Source of the DNA: Streptococcus oralis Uo5
Lineage (GTDB): Bacteria > Bacillota > Bacilli > Lactobacillales > Streptococcaceae
DNA: 64,000 bases
Reading direction: 5' to 3'
Assembly (NCBI RefSeq): GCF_000253155.1
Contig: NC_015291.1
Span: 1,769,001-1,833,000, forward strand
Shown here: positions 1-8,395 of the stretch, piece by piece
How the letters are laid out: each line of letters starts with the position of its first letter
Position numbering within the stretch: position 1 is the first letter of the stretch
Position numbers and translations under genes: made by a program
Notes under the pieces: generated by a model
Databases searched by the model: none
What the model saw: the letters and a program-made list of their open reading frames with translations, nothing else
Told to the model about the DNA's origin: nothing

Positions 1-173
1 TGAGAATTGGCAAAGAAATGGAAAAGCAAGTTCTACCCCGAACAGGAGCTCATATTACATTGATGAGAGGGCGACCTTATCATGGCTATATAGACCTAGA
101 TATCGAAGGTCAAAAAGAACTTCCTTACTGGATTGATTTAGCCCTCTCCTATAATCAAGAGTTGACCAAGTAA
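1..173 (+). CDS. C-terminal end of an unrecognised protein (5' truncated by window)
   Basis: An open frame from the window edge ends with TAA at 171-173 and encodes the last 56 residues of a protein; the start lies outside. The visible tail is soluble and mixed charged, contains GAHITLMRGRPYHGYIDLD and ends QELTK. I do not recognise the family. A hairpin terminator follows closely, which supports this being the true 3' end of a gene or operon. Confidence 0.6.
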   Translation, partial: RIGKEMEKQVLPRTGAHITLMRGRPYHGYIDLDIEGQKELPYWIDLALSYNQELTK

Positions 174-201
174 CTCACACCTATCGAGATTCGAAAAACG
201 G

Positions 202-230
202 AAAGCAACTGCACAGGCGGTTGCTTTTTT
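202..230 (+). terminator. Rho-independent terminator
   Basis: Arms AAAGCAAC and GTTGCTTT flank a ten-base loop and are followed by a T run. It sits about 30 bases after the stop of the first, partial gene. Confidence 0.8.
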
Positions 231-308
231 CTTGCTTTCTTGAGTTCCAATAGCACTTCTGAGTCTAATTCCTATAGTTTTCTCTCATCTTTTGTGATAG
301 AATAGGCT

Positions 309-460
309 CATACTCAATGAAAATCAAAGAGCAAACTAGGAAGCTAGCCGCAGGTTGCTCAAAGCACTGCTTTGAGGTTGTAGATAGAACTGACGAAGTC
401 AGTAACATAGACACGGCAAGGCAAAGCTGACGTGGTTTGAATTTGATTTTCGAAGAGTAT
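309..460. repeat. BOX element (boxA-boxB-boxC)
   Basis: Starts with ATACTCAATGAAAATCAAAG and ends with TTTCGAAGAGTAT, the complementary ends of pneumococcal BOX elements. The interior holds the boxB-like part (TTGAGGTTGTAGATAGAACT, then ACGAAGTCAG) and the boxC-like part GCTGACGTGGTTTGAA. It lies directly upstream of the S66 peptidase gene, so it will be in that gene's 5' region. Confidence 0.9.
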
Positions 461-485
461 CAATCTATTTCTAGGAGGATGAGAT

Positions 486-1520
486 ATGGTTTCTACTATT
501 GGTATTGTTAGTTTGTCTAGTGGTGTTATCGGAGAGGATTTTGTCAAACACGAAGTCGACTTAGGTGTCCAACGTCTCAAGAATTTGGGACTCAATCCTA
601 TCTTTTTGCCTCATTCGCAAAAAGGATTAGACTTTATCAAGGACCATCCTGAGGCGCGTGCAGAGGATTTGATGCAGGCCTTTTCGGACGATAGCATCGA
701 CATGATCCTCTGCGCCATCGGTGGGGATGATACCTATCGCTTGCTACCTTATCTTTTTGAAAATGACCAACTCCAAAAGGTTATCAAACCAAAGATGTTT
801 CTTGGCTTCTCGGATACCACTATGAACCACCTTATGTTGCACAAACTAGGGGTCAAGACTTTTTATGGGCAATCCTTTCTAGCAGACATTTGTGAATTAG
901 ACAAGGAGATGTTGACCTATAGCTTTCACTACTTTAAAGAATTGATCAAGACAGGAAGAATCTCAGAAATCCGCCCTAGCGACCTTTGGTATGAGGAACG
1001 AACTGATTTTAGTCCCAAGGCCCTGGGAACAGCTCGTATCAGTCATGTAAATACAGGCTTTGATTTGTTACAAGGAAATCCCCAGTTTGAGGGAGAAATT
1101 CTCGGAGGTTGCCTTGAATCTCTCTATGATATCTTTGACAATTCTCGATACGCAGACAGCACAGTTCTCTGCCAAAAATACAAACTTTTTCCTGACTTAT
1201 CCGACTGGGAAGGAAAGATTCTTTTGTTAGAAACAAGCGAAGAGAAGCCTGAGCCGGAAAACTTCAAAAAGATGGTGCTGGCTTTGAAAGAAACTGGGGT
1301 ATTTGAGGTCATCAGTGGACTCTTGGTCGGAAAACCTATGGATGAAACCTTCTATGACGACTATAAAGAGGCACTATTGGATATCATTGATAACAATATC
1401 CCGATTGTCTATAATCTAAACGTTGGGCACGCCACACCAAGAGCCATTGTGCCCTTTGGCGTTCACGCTTATGTGGATGCAAAGAAGCAAGTCATTCGCT
1501 TTGACTATAACAAAAAATAA
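486..1520 (+). CDS. S66 family serine peptidase (LD-carboxypeptidase/MccF-like)
   Basis: A 344-residue cytoplasmic protein of the S66 family, which includes murein LD-carboxypeptidases and the microcin C7 self-immunity protein MccF. The family uses a Ser-Glu-His triad. Here the nucleophile is Ser109 in GFSDTT, the Glu is in LLLETSEE near residue 255, and the His is in VGHATPRA near residue 317. An AIGGDD motif near residue 80 matches the oxyanion region. The start follows a good AGGAGG site at 474. There is no signal peptide, so a role in peptide or nucleotide-peptide cleavage (MccF-like) is as plausible as cell wall recycling. The substrate cannot be told from sequence. The BOX element lies just upstream. 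Confidence 0.85.
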   Translation: MVSTIGIVSLSSGVIGEDFVKHEVDLGVQRLKNLGLNPIFLPHSQKGLDFIKDHPEARAEDLMQAFSDDSIDMILCAIGGDDTYRLLPYLFENDQLQKVIKPKMFLGFSDTTMNHLMLHKLGVKTFYGQSFLADICELDKEMLTYSFHYFKELIKTGRISEIRPSDLWYEERTDFSPKALGTARISHVNTGFDLLQGNPQFEGEILGGCLESLYDIFDNSRYADSTVLCQKYKLFPDLSDWEGKILLLETSEEKPEPENFKKMVLALKETGVFEVISGLLVGKPMDETFYDDYKEALLDIIDNNIPIVYNLNVGHATPRAIVPFGVHAYVDAKKQVIRFDYNKK

Positions 1521-1625
1521 ACAATTTCTCCATTTTTGTGCTTTGGTATTGATTTTCGTTACAATTTGTGTCTGAATTTATTGCATTTTGCTTATTTCTA
1601 TGATATCTTTTTAAAGGAGGTGTAT

Positions 1626-1889
1626 ATGACTAAACAAAAAATAAATCAAATTGTCGGTTCAATCGGGGCCTTTATCGGGATTATTGTATTTATCGCCTAC
1701 ATCCCACAAATTTTTGCCAATTTACAAGGCAACAAAGCTCAACCATTCCAGCCTTTATCCGCAGCAGTATCTTGTTTAATTTGGGTTATTTACGGGTGGA
1801 CAAAAGAACCTAAGAAGGATTGGATACTAATTATTCCAAACTCAGCTGGCGTTGTCTTAGGTGGACTGACATTTCTTACTGCACTATAA
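1626..1889 (+). CDS. SemiSWEET-type small sugar transporter
   Basis: 87 residues with three predicted transmembrane helices, the size and topology of bacterial SemiSWEETs (PQ-loop/MtN3 family), which work as homodimers. The PQ pair is visible in IAYIPQIFANL around residues 27-37, and CLIWVIYG with the following PNSAG fits the family's third helix. The start at 1626 is chosen over upstream in-frame codons because AAAGGAGG sits seven bases before it. A terminator follows. The substrate is inferred only from family (glucose or sucrose in characterised members). Confidence 0.8.
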   Translation: MTKQKINQIVGSIGAFIGIIVFIAYIPQIFANLQGNKAQPFQPLSAAVSCLIWVIYGWTKEPKKDWILIIPNSAGVVLGGLTFLTAL

Positions 1890-1911
1890 AAGTTACTAGC
1901 ATATAATCAAA

Positions 1912-1940
1912 AAGCTGAGAAACTCTTCTCAGCTTTTTTC
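1912..1940. terminator. Terminator after the SemiSWEET gene
   Basis: Arms AAGCTGAGA and TCTCAGCTT are followed by T residues on the plus strand. The convergent tag gene ends shortly after, and its side has an A-rich 5' flank, so it may act in both directions. Confidence 0.8.
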
Positions 1941-1969
1941 TATATTCTCAGATAATTAGACGCCTGCAC

Positions 1970-2536
1970 TCACTTATTTCCGCTTTTCCACTCACAATCA
2001 TTCTCGTGGTCGTCAATCAAACCTGCTGCTTGTAGAAAAGCCAAAACCGCAACTGGACCTGTGAATTTGAAACCACGTTTTTTGAGATCCTTGGATATTT
2101 TCTCAGATAAAGACGTTTTAGCTGGGGCTAGGCGATAGTCGGGGACATCATTGATGATGGTTTGTCCATTGACAAAAGACCAGAGATAGGCATCAAAGGA
2201 GCCATATGCTTCCTGAACTTGTAAAAATGCTTGGACATTGGAGCGTGTCGCAAAGAGCTTGGCACGATTTCGGATGATGGCTGGATTCTCTAACAAGGCT
2301 TCCAACTCCCCATCTGTCATTTCCGCGACCGCTTGAATTTGATAGCCATGAAATGCTTCTCGGAAAGCCTGGCGTTTGTTGAGTACCGTTTCCCAAGACA
2401 GACCAGCCTGATAAGTCTCCATACAGAGCAGTTCAAAAAGAGCGCGGTCATCATGAAGGGGTTGCCCCCACTCCTCATCATGATAGGCTACATATAAGGG
2501 ATTATTCATTTTTACCCAACCACAGCGTTTTGGCAT
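1970..2536 (-). CDS. tag: DNA-3-methyladenine glycosylase I
   Basis: 188 residues, full length for Tag. This helix-hairpin-helix glycosylase removes 3-methyladenine from alkylated DNA. Diagnostic features are the N-terminal CGWVKMNNPLYVAYHDEEWG, with a zinc-binding Cys and the YHDEEWG signature, the GLSWETVLNKR motif, and the C-terminal DDHENDC with the remaining zinc ligands. It is the last gene of the mutL-MFS-ruvA-tag run on the minus strand, nine bases after ruvA. This order is shared with other streptococci and groups several DNA repair functions. Confidence 0.95.
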   Translation of the reverse strand: MPKRCGWVKMNNPLYVAYHDEEWGQPLHDDRALFELLCMETYQAGLSWETVLNKRQAFREAFHGYQIQAVAEMTDGELEALLENPAIIRNRAKLFATRSNVQAFLQVQEAYGSFDAYLWSFVNGQTIINDVPDYRLAPAKTSLSEKISKDLKKRGFKFTGPVAVLAFLQAAGLIDDHENDCEWKSGNK

Positions 2537-2545
2537 ATTATACTC

Positions 2546-3139
2546 CTATTTGACCAACATCTTAAGGGCCGACTTGATATAGTTCTCTGCTGTATCCGTC
2601 GTTCCTTCAAAGAATTTCTTGATTTTCTTAAGTTCAGTCGCCTTGTAGCCCAGTGCCAGCATGGCTTCCATAGCTTCTTCCAGTTCTTGGTTTTCAGCGC
2701 TGGTTTGCACTGCGACCTTGGAAGGAAGGTCATCACTAGCCACGACTACCTTGCCTTCCAAGTCCAGCACCATCTGCTGGGCTGTTTTCTTGCCAATTTT
2801 AGGGAACTTGGTCAAGTAGGTGATGTTCTTAGTCTCGATCGCTTGAACCAAGCCAGCATTGTCATCAGCTGCGATGATAGCAAGAGCTGACACAGGACCA
2901 ATCCCTGAGACCGAGATCAGACTGAGAAAGAGCTTTTTCTCATCTTCTGAGCGAAAACCGTAGAGCAGATGGGCATCCTCACGAACAACTTGGTGCACAT
3001 AAATCTGAGTTTCTTGATTGACCTGACCTGAGTAGGCATAGGGATTGGCTACATGCAAGATATAACCGATACCATTTGCCTCAAGGATGATATATTTAGC
3101 AGTGATTTTGGTAATGATTCCTTTTAGATATTCGTACAT
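2546..3139 (-). CDS. ruvA: Holliday junction branch migration protein RuvA
   Basis: 197 residues from the MYEYLKG start. Domain I (OB fold) spans about residues 1-62. Domain II holds helix-hairpin-helix motifs: [13 protein letters not shown] near 70-83 and [16 protein letters not shown] near 106-121. Domain III is the C-terminal three-helix bundle that contacts RuvB. RuvA tetramers bind four-way junctions and drive branch migration with RuvB. I prefer the ATG at 3139 over an upstream in-frame GTG at 3148 because MYEYLKG is the usual N-terminus and AGAAAGTG lies just before it. Confidence 0.95.
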   Translation of the reverse strand: MYEYLKGIITKITAKYIILEANGIGYILHVANPYAYSGQVNQETQIYVHQVVREDAHLLYGFRSEDEKKLFLSLISVSGIGPVSALAIIAADDNAGLVQAIETKNITYLTKFPKIGKKTAQQMVLDLEGKVVVASDDLPSKVAVQTSAENQELEEAMEAMLALGYKATELKKIKKFFEGTTDTAENYIKSALKMLVK

Positions 3140-3151
3140 AATTTTCACTTT

Positions 3152-4384
3152 CTATAATTGATTTGCAATTCCTTGTAAATGCGCTGCTCTGATGATAAGA
3201 AGCAACCCAAGTACTGCACACACAATAAAAACGAGCCAAACACCTACAGCACCTGTTGCAGCGCTGATAGAAATCATCGCCCCCGCTAAAATAGACGCTA
3301 AAGGCTGCGCCATATTAAGGAAACCTGAGTAGGTTCCGAGCTTATTCTCATTCATCATTTCCGCCCGCAAAACTTGGCTTGGCGGCATGCAGATGAGTTC
3401 CCCCATAGTATAGAGAATGGCTAGCAAAAACAGAGCCCAGAAACTCCTGAAGACAATGGTGAAAAGCATACCCAAGTCAAAGATAATACTTCCCAATAAA
3501 AACTGCGGTATGAGCTTCATTTCCTTGGTCAAACGATTGGCAGTCGTTATGAAGCAAACAATAATCAGGGTATTGATAAAGACCATGATACTGAGCATCT
3601 TAGCTCCTGAAATATGAATACCGAAAATACTACTCGCGATGAATGACTCTTTCAAATGAACGGGTATATAATTGTCAATTTGCAACCAGATAACACCATT
3701 AAATACAGTCCCTAACGTATAAAGTAGGAAAATTTTGTCCTGAAAAACAGAAACATAATTTTTCACAGTTGCCAAAGGACTGCTACCATGCTCAAAGACC
3801 AGATTAGCTGGCTTGCTTTCTGAAAAATATTTCCAAGCGAGGAAAAAATTCAAGAAGCTAATCACCGTCAAAACCAGAAGCAACTCAAAAAAATGGTGGT
3901 CGTAAAAGAAACCTGCAAGCCCTGCTCCTAACATAACGGATACATTGACAAACCAATAACTAATCGTATAAACGAAACGGCGATTTTGCTCGTCGGTCAA
4001 ATCAATAATCATCGCATCAATAGCCGGCCAAGAGAAAGTTCCTGCGGTCTCTGCCAGCAACATTCCGACAAAAGTCAAAAAGGGAAAAATATGATTAGGC
4101 ATATTTGCCAGCAGCACAAGAAAGTAGCCACTCGCAAGACCAAAGTTTCCCCAGTCAATGACTTTCTTACGTCCCCAAAGATCCGCCAAATGTCCACCAT
4201 ACAGCCCAGCTAAAAAACCAATGAGTTTGGTTGTGATCATCAATAACCCCGCCCAAAAGGCTCCAAAATATTGAACATAGTACATGGCCATAAAAGGAGT
4301 AATGGCACTCTCTAAAATCCGTGCTACAAAGCTCATCCATTCCCGCATTTGAATTTGCTTGGGGAGGGCAAAAAATTCTTTCAT
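3152..4384 (-). CDS. MFS transporter (LmrP-like multidrug efflux)
   Basis: 410 residues with about 12 hydrophobic segments and the MFS loop motif GGHLADLWGRKK after the second helix. In related streptococci a gene named lmrP lies in the same place between mutL and ruvA, and the length and N-terminus agree. LmrP of Lactococcus exports cationic drugs using the proton gradient, but the substrate here is unknown. The stop lies 12 bases before the ruvA start, so the two are probably cotranscribed. The ATG at 4384 is preceded by an AAAAGGAATG site. Confidence 0.8.
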   Translation of the reverse strand: MKEFFALPKQIQMREWMSFVARILESAITPFMAMYYVQYFGAFWAGLLMITTKLIGFLAGLYGGHLADLWGRKKVIDWGNFGLASGYFLVLLANMPNHIFPFLTFVGMLLAETAGTFSWPAIDAMIIDLTDEQNRRFVYTISYWFVNVSVMLGAGLAGFFYDHHFFELLLVLTVISFLNFFLAWKYFSESKPANLVFEHGSSPLATVKNYVSVFQDKIFLLYTLGTVFNGVIWLQIDNYIPVHLKESFIASSIFGIHISGAKMLSIMVFINTLIIVCFITTANRLTKEMKLIPQFLLGSIIFDLGMLFTIVFRSFWALFLLAILYTMGELICMPPSQVLRAEMMNENKLGTYSGFLNMAQPLASILAGAMISISAATGAVGVWLVFIVCAVLGLLLIIRAAHLQGIANQL

Positions 4385-4475
4385 CTTTCATTCCTTTTTC
4401 ATAATTTCTTCGCTTTTTCTTACCTAGTATATCATATTTTTTTGCTGAAACTGCAAACACAAGTGCAACCTCTGG

Positions 4476-4504
4476 TTGACAAATAGTACAGGAGATTGTA
4501 TTCT
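4476..4504 (+). promoter_or_regulatory. Promoter of the XRE regulator gene
   Basis: TTGACA, a 17-base spacer, then TATTCT. It lies about 50 bases before the regulator's ATG and diverges from the MFS transporter gene. Confidence 0.6.
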
Positions 4505-4555
4505 CATAATAAGTAAAAATTGTTAGGATAGAGGTAGAAAAAGGAGGATAGAATC

Positions 4556-5053
4556 ATGAAACTCGCAGAAAAACTATTTGAGCTCCGAAAGGAAAAAGGT
4601 TGGTCCCAGGAAAAGCTAGCAGAACAAATCAATGTCTCTCGGCAAAGTATCTCCAAGTGGGAGTCTGGTCAAGTTCTTCCAGAAATCGAAAAAATCATTG
4701 AATTAAGCAAGATTTTTCAAGTGACAACTGACTATCTACTACTAGATGAAAACTCTGAAAAAACTTCTACAGAAGTGATTTTGGAGGAAGATAAGGACAA
4801 ATACTATAAAGAAGTTAAATCTTTTGGCCTCTGGCAAGTGATTTATATTTTCGTCTTAGCTCTGGCTATCTATCTCTTTTTAGCTGGTTCTAGTTTTCCA
4901 GCCGAGTTCACCGCCTGGATTTGGCTGACCTTCGTTCTTTTGATTGCTTCAGCGATTGCTATCAGCAAGACTCTCAAAACCAAACAACGTTATCTTGATA
5001 AAATGATTGGTCTTGAGAATCCCTCAAACCAAGACGACTCTATGAAACCTTGA
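4556..5053 (+). CDS. XRE-family regulator with C-terminal membrane segments
   Basis: 165 residues. Residues 1-65 form a Cro/CI-type helix-turn-helix ([20 protein letters not shown] and [16 protein letters not shown]). After a charged linker, two hydrophobic segments (about 98-116 and 123-141) suggest the regulator is held at the membrane, a form common in Firmicutes next to transporters. A strong AAAGGAGG precedes the ATG, with a good promoter upstream. It lies divergent from the LmrP-like transporter, so control of that transporter is a reasonable guess, but no operator is obvious. Confidence 0.85.
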   Translation: MKLAEKLFELRKEKGWSQEKLAEQINVSRQSISKWESGQVLPEIEKIIELSKIFQVTTDYLLLDENSEKTSTEVILEEDKDKYYKEVKSFGLWQVIYIFVLALAIYLFLAGSSFPAEFTAWIWLTFVLLIASAIAISKTLKTKQRYLDKMIGLENPSNQDDSMKP

Positions 5054-5153
5054 GTCAATTGAATCATATTTCTCATTACTTTTTCTTGTCAAGCAAGTGT
5101 AAACCTCATGGCAAGTTGCCATGCCCATTCAAAATTCCCACCATAGAAAAGCT

Positions 5154-5187
5154 AAAAAGCCTTGTTTGGAAAAAACAAAGGCTTTTT
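5154..5187. terminator. Bidirectional terminator between XRE gene and mutL
   Basis: AAAAAGCCTTG pairs with CAAAGGCTTTTT. The U-tract potential on both strands suits two convergent genes. Confidence 0.85.
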
Positions 5188-5193
5188 GTGTTC

Positions 5194-7143
5194 TTAATAT
5201 TTCCCCAACTCACGGAGGCTAGTATGATTTTCCTGAATGCGTCGGAACATTTTTTCCATATCCGACTTGGTGAAATGCACCAAAACGGGACGTCCGTGGG
5301 GACAGTTATAGGGATTGTCGCATTGAGAGAGCTGATAGAGGAGTTGTCTGGCTGAGTGGTCATCGATGCGATGGTTTGCCTTGATAGACCGCTTGCAGGA
5401 CATCATGATAGCCAGCTCTGCTCGGTATTTCTTGATAGAAACTTCCTTGGTCAAAAGGAGCATGTCGCACATCTCATAGATGCCTGATTCAATCTCTTCT
5501 TCTGCCATCCAAATAGGATGTTCACGTAGGATAAATTGATTTTCTCCGTACTCTGCTAAAAAGACACCCACTTCCTCTAAGAGAGGCATTCTTTCCTTGA
5601 GACGAAGCGCATCATCCGCAGGAAATTCAAAGATGTAGGGCACTAGGAGTTGCTGCTGGCTCTGGTCAACATTGCCGATGCTTTCACGGTATTCCTCGTA
5701 CTTAACTCGTTCCTGGGCCGCGTGCTGGTCTATGATGTAGAGGCCATCTCGCCCTTGGGCAAAAAGATAGGTCCCGTGCATTTGTCCGAAAAACTCCAAC
5801 TCTGGGAAGCTGGATGATTCTTCTCGCTCCAGCTTGTCATAAGCCTTATCGAGGCTAGCAAGATCTAACTCTGGATGGTCCAATTGGTCATAGTTAGCAG
5901 GCTTTCTCTCTGCAAAATGCAGTTTTGCTGGCTTAGTCAATTGGTCCAAAGTTTCTTTAGCAAACAGGGTTAGGTCCCTACCCTCCTCAGTTAATTCAAC
6001 CTGGTGGTCAGCCACCTCAGCTTGACTAGGTTTTGAGAGTTCTGTTTTTTCATAGTAAAGCGTATTTTCTTTGAGTGGGAGAATGGTCTGCTCTACCTTT
6101 TGACGATTGCGCACGGTCGACTTGGCAAGATTTTCTAAAGCATCAGGAATCAAGGCTTGCTCCTTGAGACTATTTGAAATAGCCTCTGAAAGCAGCGCCA
6201 TCAGTTCTCTTTCCTTAGAAATCCGCACTTCTTGCTTGGTCGGATGCACATTGACATCTGCCAAATAAGGATCAATATGGATGTGAATGACAGCCAGTGG
6301 AAAACGCCCTACCATGAGCTTGCTTCCATAACCGTCAAGAATAGCACGGTTGAGTAGAAAGTTCTTGATATAACGGCCATTGATGAAGAGGCTGATATAG
6401 TTGCGATTTGCTCGGGTTAACTCAGGCAGAGACACAAAACCTGTAATTTCGAAATCTAAGTCAGAGTTCTCAATTTCAATCATCTTCTTAGCACTCACCA
6501 AACCGTAAATCCCTGCGATGGCTTGACGCAGTTGACCAGTCCCTGCTGTCCGCGTCATTTCCTTGCCATCACTGATTAAACTAAAAGAAATCTCGGGATG
6601 AGCCAAGCCCAGACGGTTGACAATATCAATGATATGAGACAGCTCCGCTTGCTGGCTCTTCATATACTTGAGACGGGCAGGTGTGTTGAAAAAGAGGTCT
6701 TCCACACAAACTTTGGTTCCTACAGGGCTAGTCGCTGGGATGACTTCCTCAACTTGACCTCCACGCGCGACTAACTTAGTCCCATGACTCGCACCATCCA
6801 CCGCCGTCAACAGAGTCAGCACACTGACAGAAGCGATAGAAGGCAGGGCTTCACCACGAAAACCAAGCGTCCGAATCCGAAAGAGGTCTGCCTGATTTTT
6901 TATCTTACTGGTCGCATGGCGACGCAAGGCCAACTCCACCTCATCGTGGGCAATTCCATGACCATTATCGGTGATTTGAATTTTCTTGAGACCAGCTTCC
7001 TCAATCTCAATGATAATCTGGCTAGAACCCGCGTCAATGGCATTTTCTACCAACTCTTTGACCACACTGGCAGGACGTTCGATAACCTCCCCTGCCGCGA
7101 TCTGGTTTGCTAACACTTCTGGCAATTCAATAATATGAGACAT
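5194..7143 (-). CDS. mutL: DNA mismatch repair protein MutL (HexB)
   Basis: 649 residues, normal length. The N-terminal GHKL ATPase shows Glu33 in [17 protein letters not shown] near 58 and GFRGEALPS near 94. The C-terminal half carries [14 protein letters not shown], the metal-binding endonuclease motif found in MutL proteins of bacteria that lack MutH. In streptococci the protein is called HexB. It links MutS mismatch recognition to strand removal and limits recombination between divergent DNA during transformation. It appears to head the mutL-MFS-ruvA-tag run, although 809 bases containing the XRE gene separate it from the MFS gene. mutS lies only 1.2 kb away beyond the LytTR pair. Confidence 0.97.
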   Translation of the reverse strand: MSHIIELPEVLANQIAAGEVIERPASVVKELVENAIDAGSSQIIIEIEEAGLKKIQITDNGHGIAHDEVELALRRHATSKIKNQADLFRIRTLGFRGEALPSIASVSVLTLLTAVDGASHGTKLVARGGQVEEVIPATSPVGTKVCVEDLFFNTPARLKYMKSQQAELSHIIDIVNRLGLAHPEISFSLISDGKEMTRTAGTGQLRQAIAGIYGLVSAKKMIEIENSDLDFEITGFVSLPELTRANRNYISLFINGRYIKNFLLNRAILDGYGSKLMVGRFPLAVIHIHIDPYLADVNVHPTKQEVRISKERELMALLSEAISNSLKEQALIPDALENLAKSTVRNRQKVEQTILPLKENTLYYEKTELSKPSQAEVADHQVELTEEGRDLTLFAKETLDQLTKPAKLHFAERKPANYDQLDHPELDLASLDKAYDKLEREESSSFPELEFFGQMHGTYLFAQGRDGLYIIDQHAAQERVKYEEYRESIGNVDQSQQQLLVPYIFEFPADDALRLKERMPLLEEVGVFLAEYGENQFILREHPIWMAEEEIESGIYEMCDMLLLTKEVSIKKYRAELAIMMSCKRSIKANHRIDDHSARQLLYQLSQCDNPYNCPHGRPVLVHFTKSDMEKMFRRIQENHTSLRELGKY

Positions 7144-7292
7144 CTTTCAGCCCCTTTCTGTATCTATTTTCCTAGAAATTGATTAGTGCTATTATACCAT
7201 ATTTCAAATGCTATCAGAAAAAGCAAATACCACATAGACTCCAAATCTCTCCACATAGACAAAAGCTCTTGCCATGGGTCGTAAAATAGTGG

Positions 7293-7398
7293 TATACTCA
7301 ATAAAAATCAAAGAGCAAACTAGAAAGCTAGGCGCAGACAGTACTTTTGTACGGCAAGACGACGCTGACGTGGTTTGAATTTGATTTTTGAAGAGTAT
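7293..7398. repeat. Short BOX element (boxA-boxC, no boxB)
   Basis: The complementary ends TATACTCAATAAAAATCAAA and TTTGATTTTTGAAGAGTAT bound a shortened interior that keeps GCTGACGTGGTTTGAA. The boxB segment seen in the other two copies is missing. It lies directly upstream of the LytTR regulator gene. Confidence 0.85.
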
Positions 7399-7456
7399 TA
7401 ATAAAGGTGTACAAGAAGTGAAATTAACCTTGTATAACTGAAAAGGAGAGAAATTT

Positions 7457-7897
7457 ATGAAAGTAGAACTACAGATTAAGGAGACTTACGAGGAGGAAAA
7501 GCTGATTGTCCAAACTCCTCAGCCGACCGAAAAAGTCCAGAAAGTCATCGAGTTCGCAGAAAATCTTGACCAAAAAGAAACAATCAAAGGTAAGATTGAT
7601 AATCAGGTCTATCTAGTTAAGATTGGCAAGATACAACGCTTCTATATCGAGAATCGAAAGATTCTAGCAGAAACTGCTTCTCAGACCTACACCATTGATT
7701 TGCGACTCTATCAAGTGCTTGACATTCTGCCGACCACTTTTATCCAAATTTCCCAATCAGAAATCGTTAATATTGACGCTATCTCTCATCTCAAACTAAC
7801 CCCCAACGGCCTGGTCGAGATCTTTCTCAAAAACGAAAGCTTTACCTACTCATCTCGCCGTTACCTAAAAACCATCAAGGAGAAATTAGAACTATGA
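7457..7897 (+). CDS. LytTR-family DNA-binding regulator
   Basis: 146 residues. The C-terminal part (about 55-146) is a LytTR domain, with the QISQSEIVNIDAISHLKLTPNG region and the terminal SSRRYLKTIKEKLEL typical of the family. There is no receiver domain, so this is the stand-alone type that is often autoregulated and paired with a DUF3021 membrane protein. The next gene is exactly that and overlaps by four bases (ATGA). AAAGGAGAG precedes the start. Such pairs are thought to form inhibitor-regulator systems, with the membrane partner restraining the regulator; the targets here are not visible. Confidence 0.9.
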   Translation: MKVELQIKETYEEEKLIVQTPQPTEKVQKVIEFAENLDQKETIKGKIDNQVYLVKIGKIQRFYIENRKILAETASQTYTIDLRLYQVLDILPTTFIQISQSEIVNIDAISHLKLTPNGLVEIFLKNESFTYSSRRYLKTIKEKLEL

Positions 7898-8352
7898 AAA
7901 AACAAATCTTTCACGATGCTGCTGCTGGTGTTCTCATCGGGCTCATCCTATCTATCCTCTTTTCACTCATTTATGCACCAAATACCTACGCTCCACTGAG
8001 TCCTGATTCTCTAGTCGGACAAGTGATGGTGCAACATCAGGTTCACGGTGCTCTGGTCTTGCTCTACTGTATGATCATCTGGTCAGCTATCGGCGTTCTC
8101 TTTAGCTTTGGTAGCCGCTTATTCAGCCGTGACTGGAGCTTGCTCCGTGCAACACTTTCCCATTTCTTCCTCATGTTGGCTGGCTTTGTTCCACTAGCAA
8201 CTCTGGCTGGTTGGTTCCCCTTCCACTGGACCTTCTATCTCCAGCTCATTCCAGAGTTTGCGATCGTCTACCTCATCATCTGGGTTATTCTCTATAAAAG
8301 AGAAGCAAAAAAAGTGGACCACATCAATCAACTTTTGGCCCATAAAAAGTAA
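7894..8352 (+). CDS. DUF3021 family membrane protein, partner of the LytTR regulator
   Basis: 152 residues with four predicted transmembrane helices and a basic C-terminal tail. It belongs to the DUF3021 family found next to LytTR regulators. Its start overlaps the regulator's stop, indicating translational coupling and a functional pair. By analogy with LytTR regulatory systems in streptococci, it probably modulates the regulator's activity at the membrane. Its biochemical action is unknown. Confidence 0.85.
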   Translation: MKKQIFHDAAAGVLIGLILSILFSLIYAPNTYAPLSPDSLVGQVMVQHQVHGALVLLYCMIIWSAIGVLFSFGSRLFSRDWSLLRATLSHFFLMLAGFVPLATLAGWFPFHWTFYLQLIPEFAIVYLIIWVILYKREAKKVDHINQLLAHKK

Positions 8353-8359
8353 TAGAGAA

Positions 8360-8395
8360 AATCCCACTCACAAATGCATGAGTGGGATTCTTTTT
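8360..8395. terminator. Terminator between DUF3021 gene and mutS
   Basis: AATCCCACTCA and TGAGTGGGATT form an 11-bp stem followed by TCTTTTT. It lies between convergent genes and just reaches the mutS stop codon. Confidence 0.85.

Noticed and set aside
359..595. 78-codon open frame on the minus strand over the BOX element
   Set aside because: It is made of BOX sequence and antisense of the S66 gene, and has no ribosome site.
1536..1625. Longer start for the SemiSWEET gene
   Set aside because: The extension has no ribosome site, while AAAGGAGG sits exactly before 1626, and the family is about 87 residues long.
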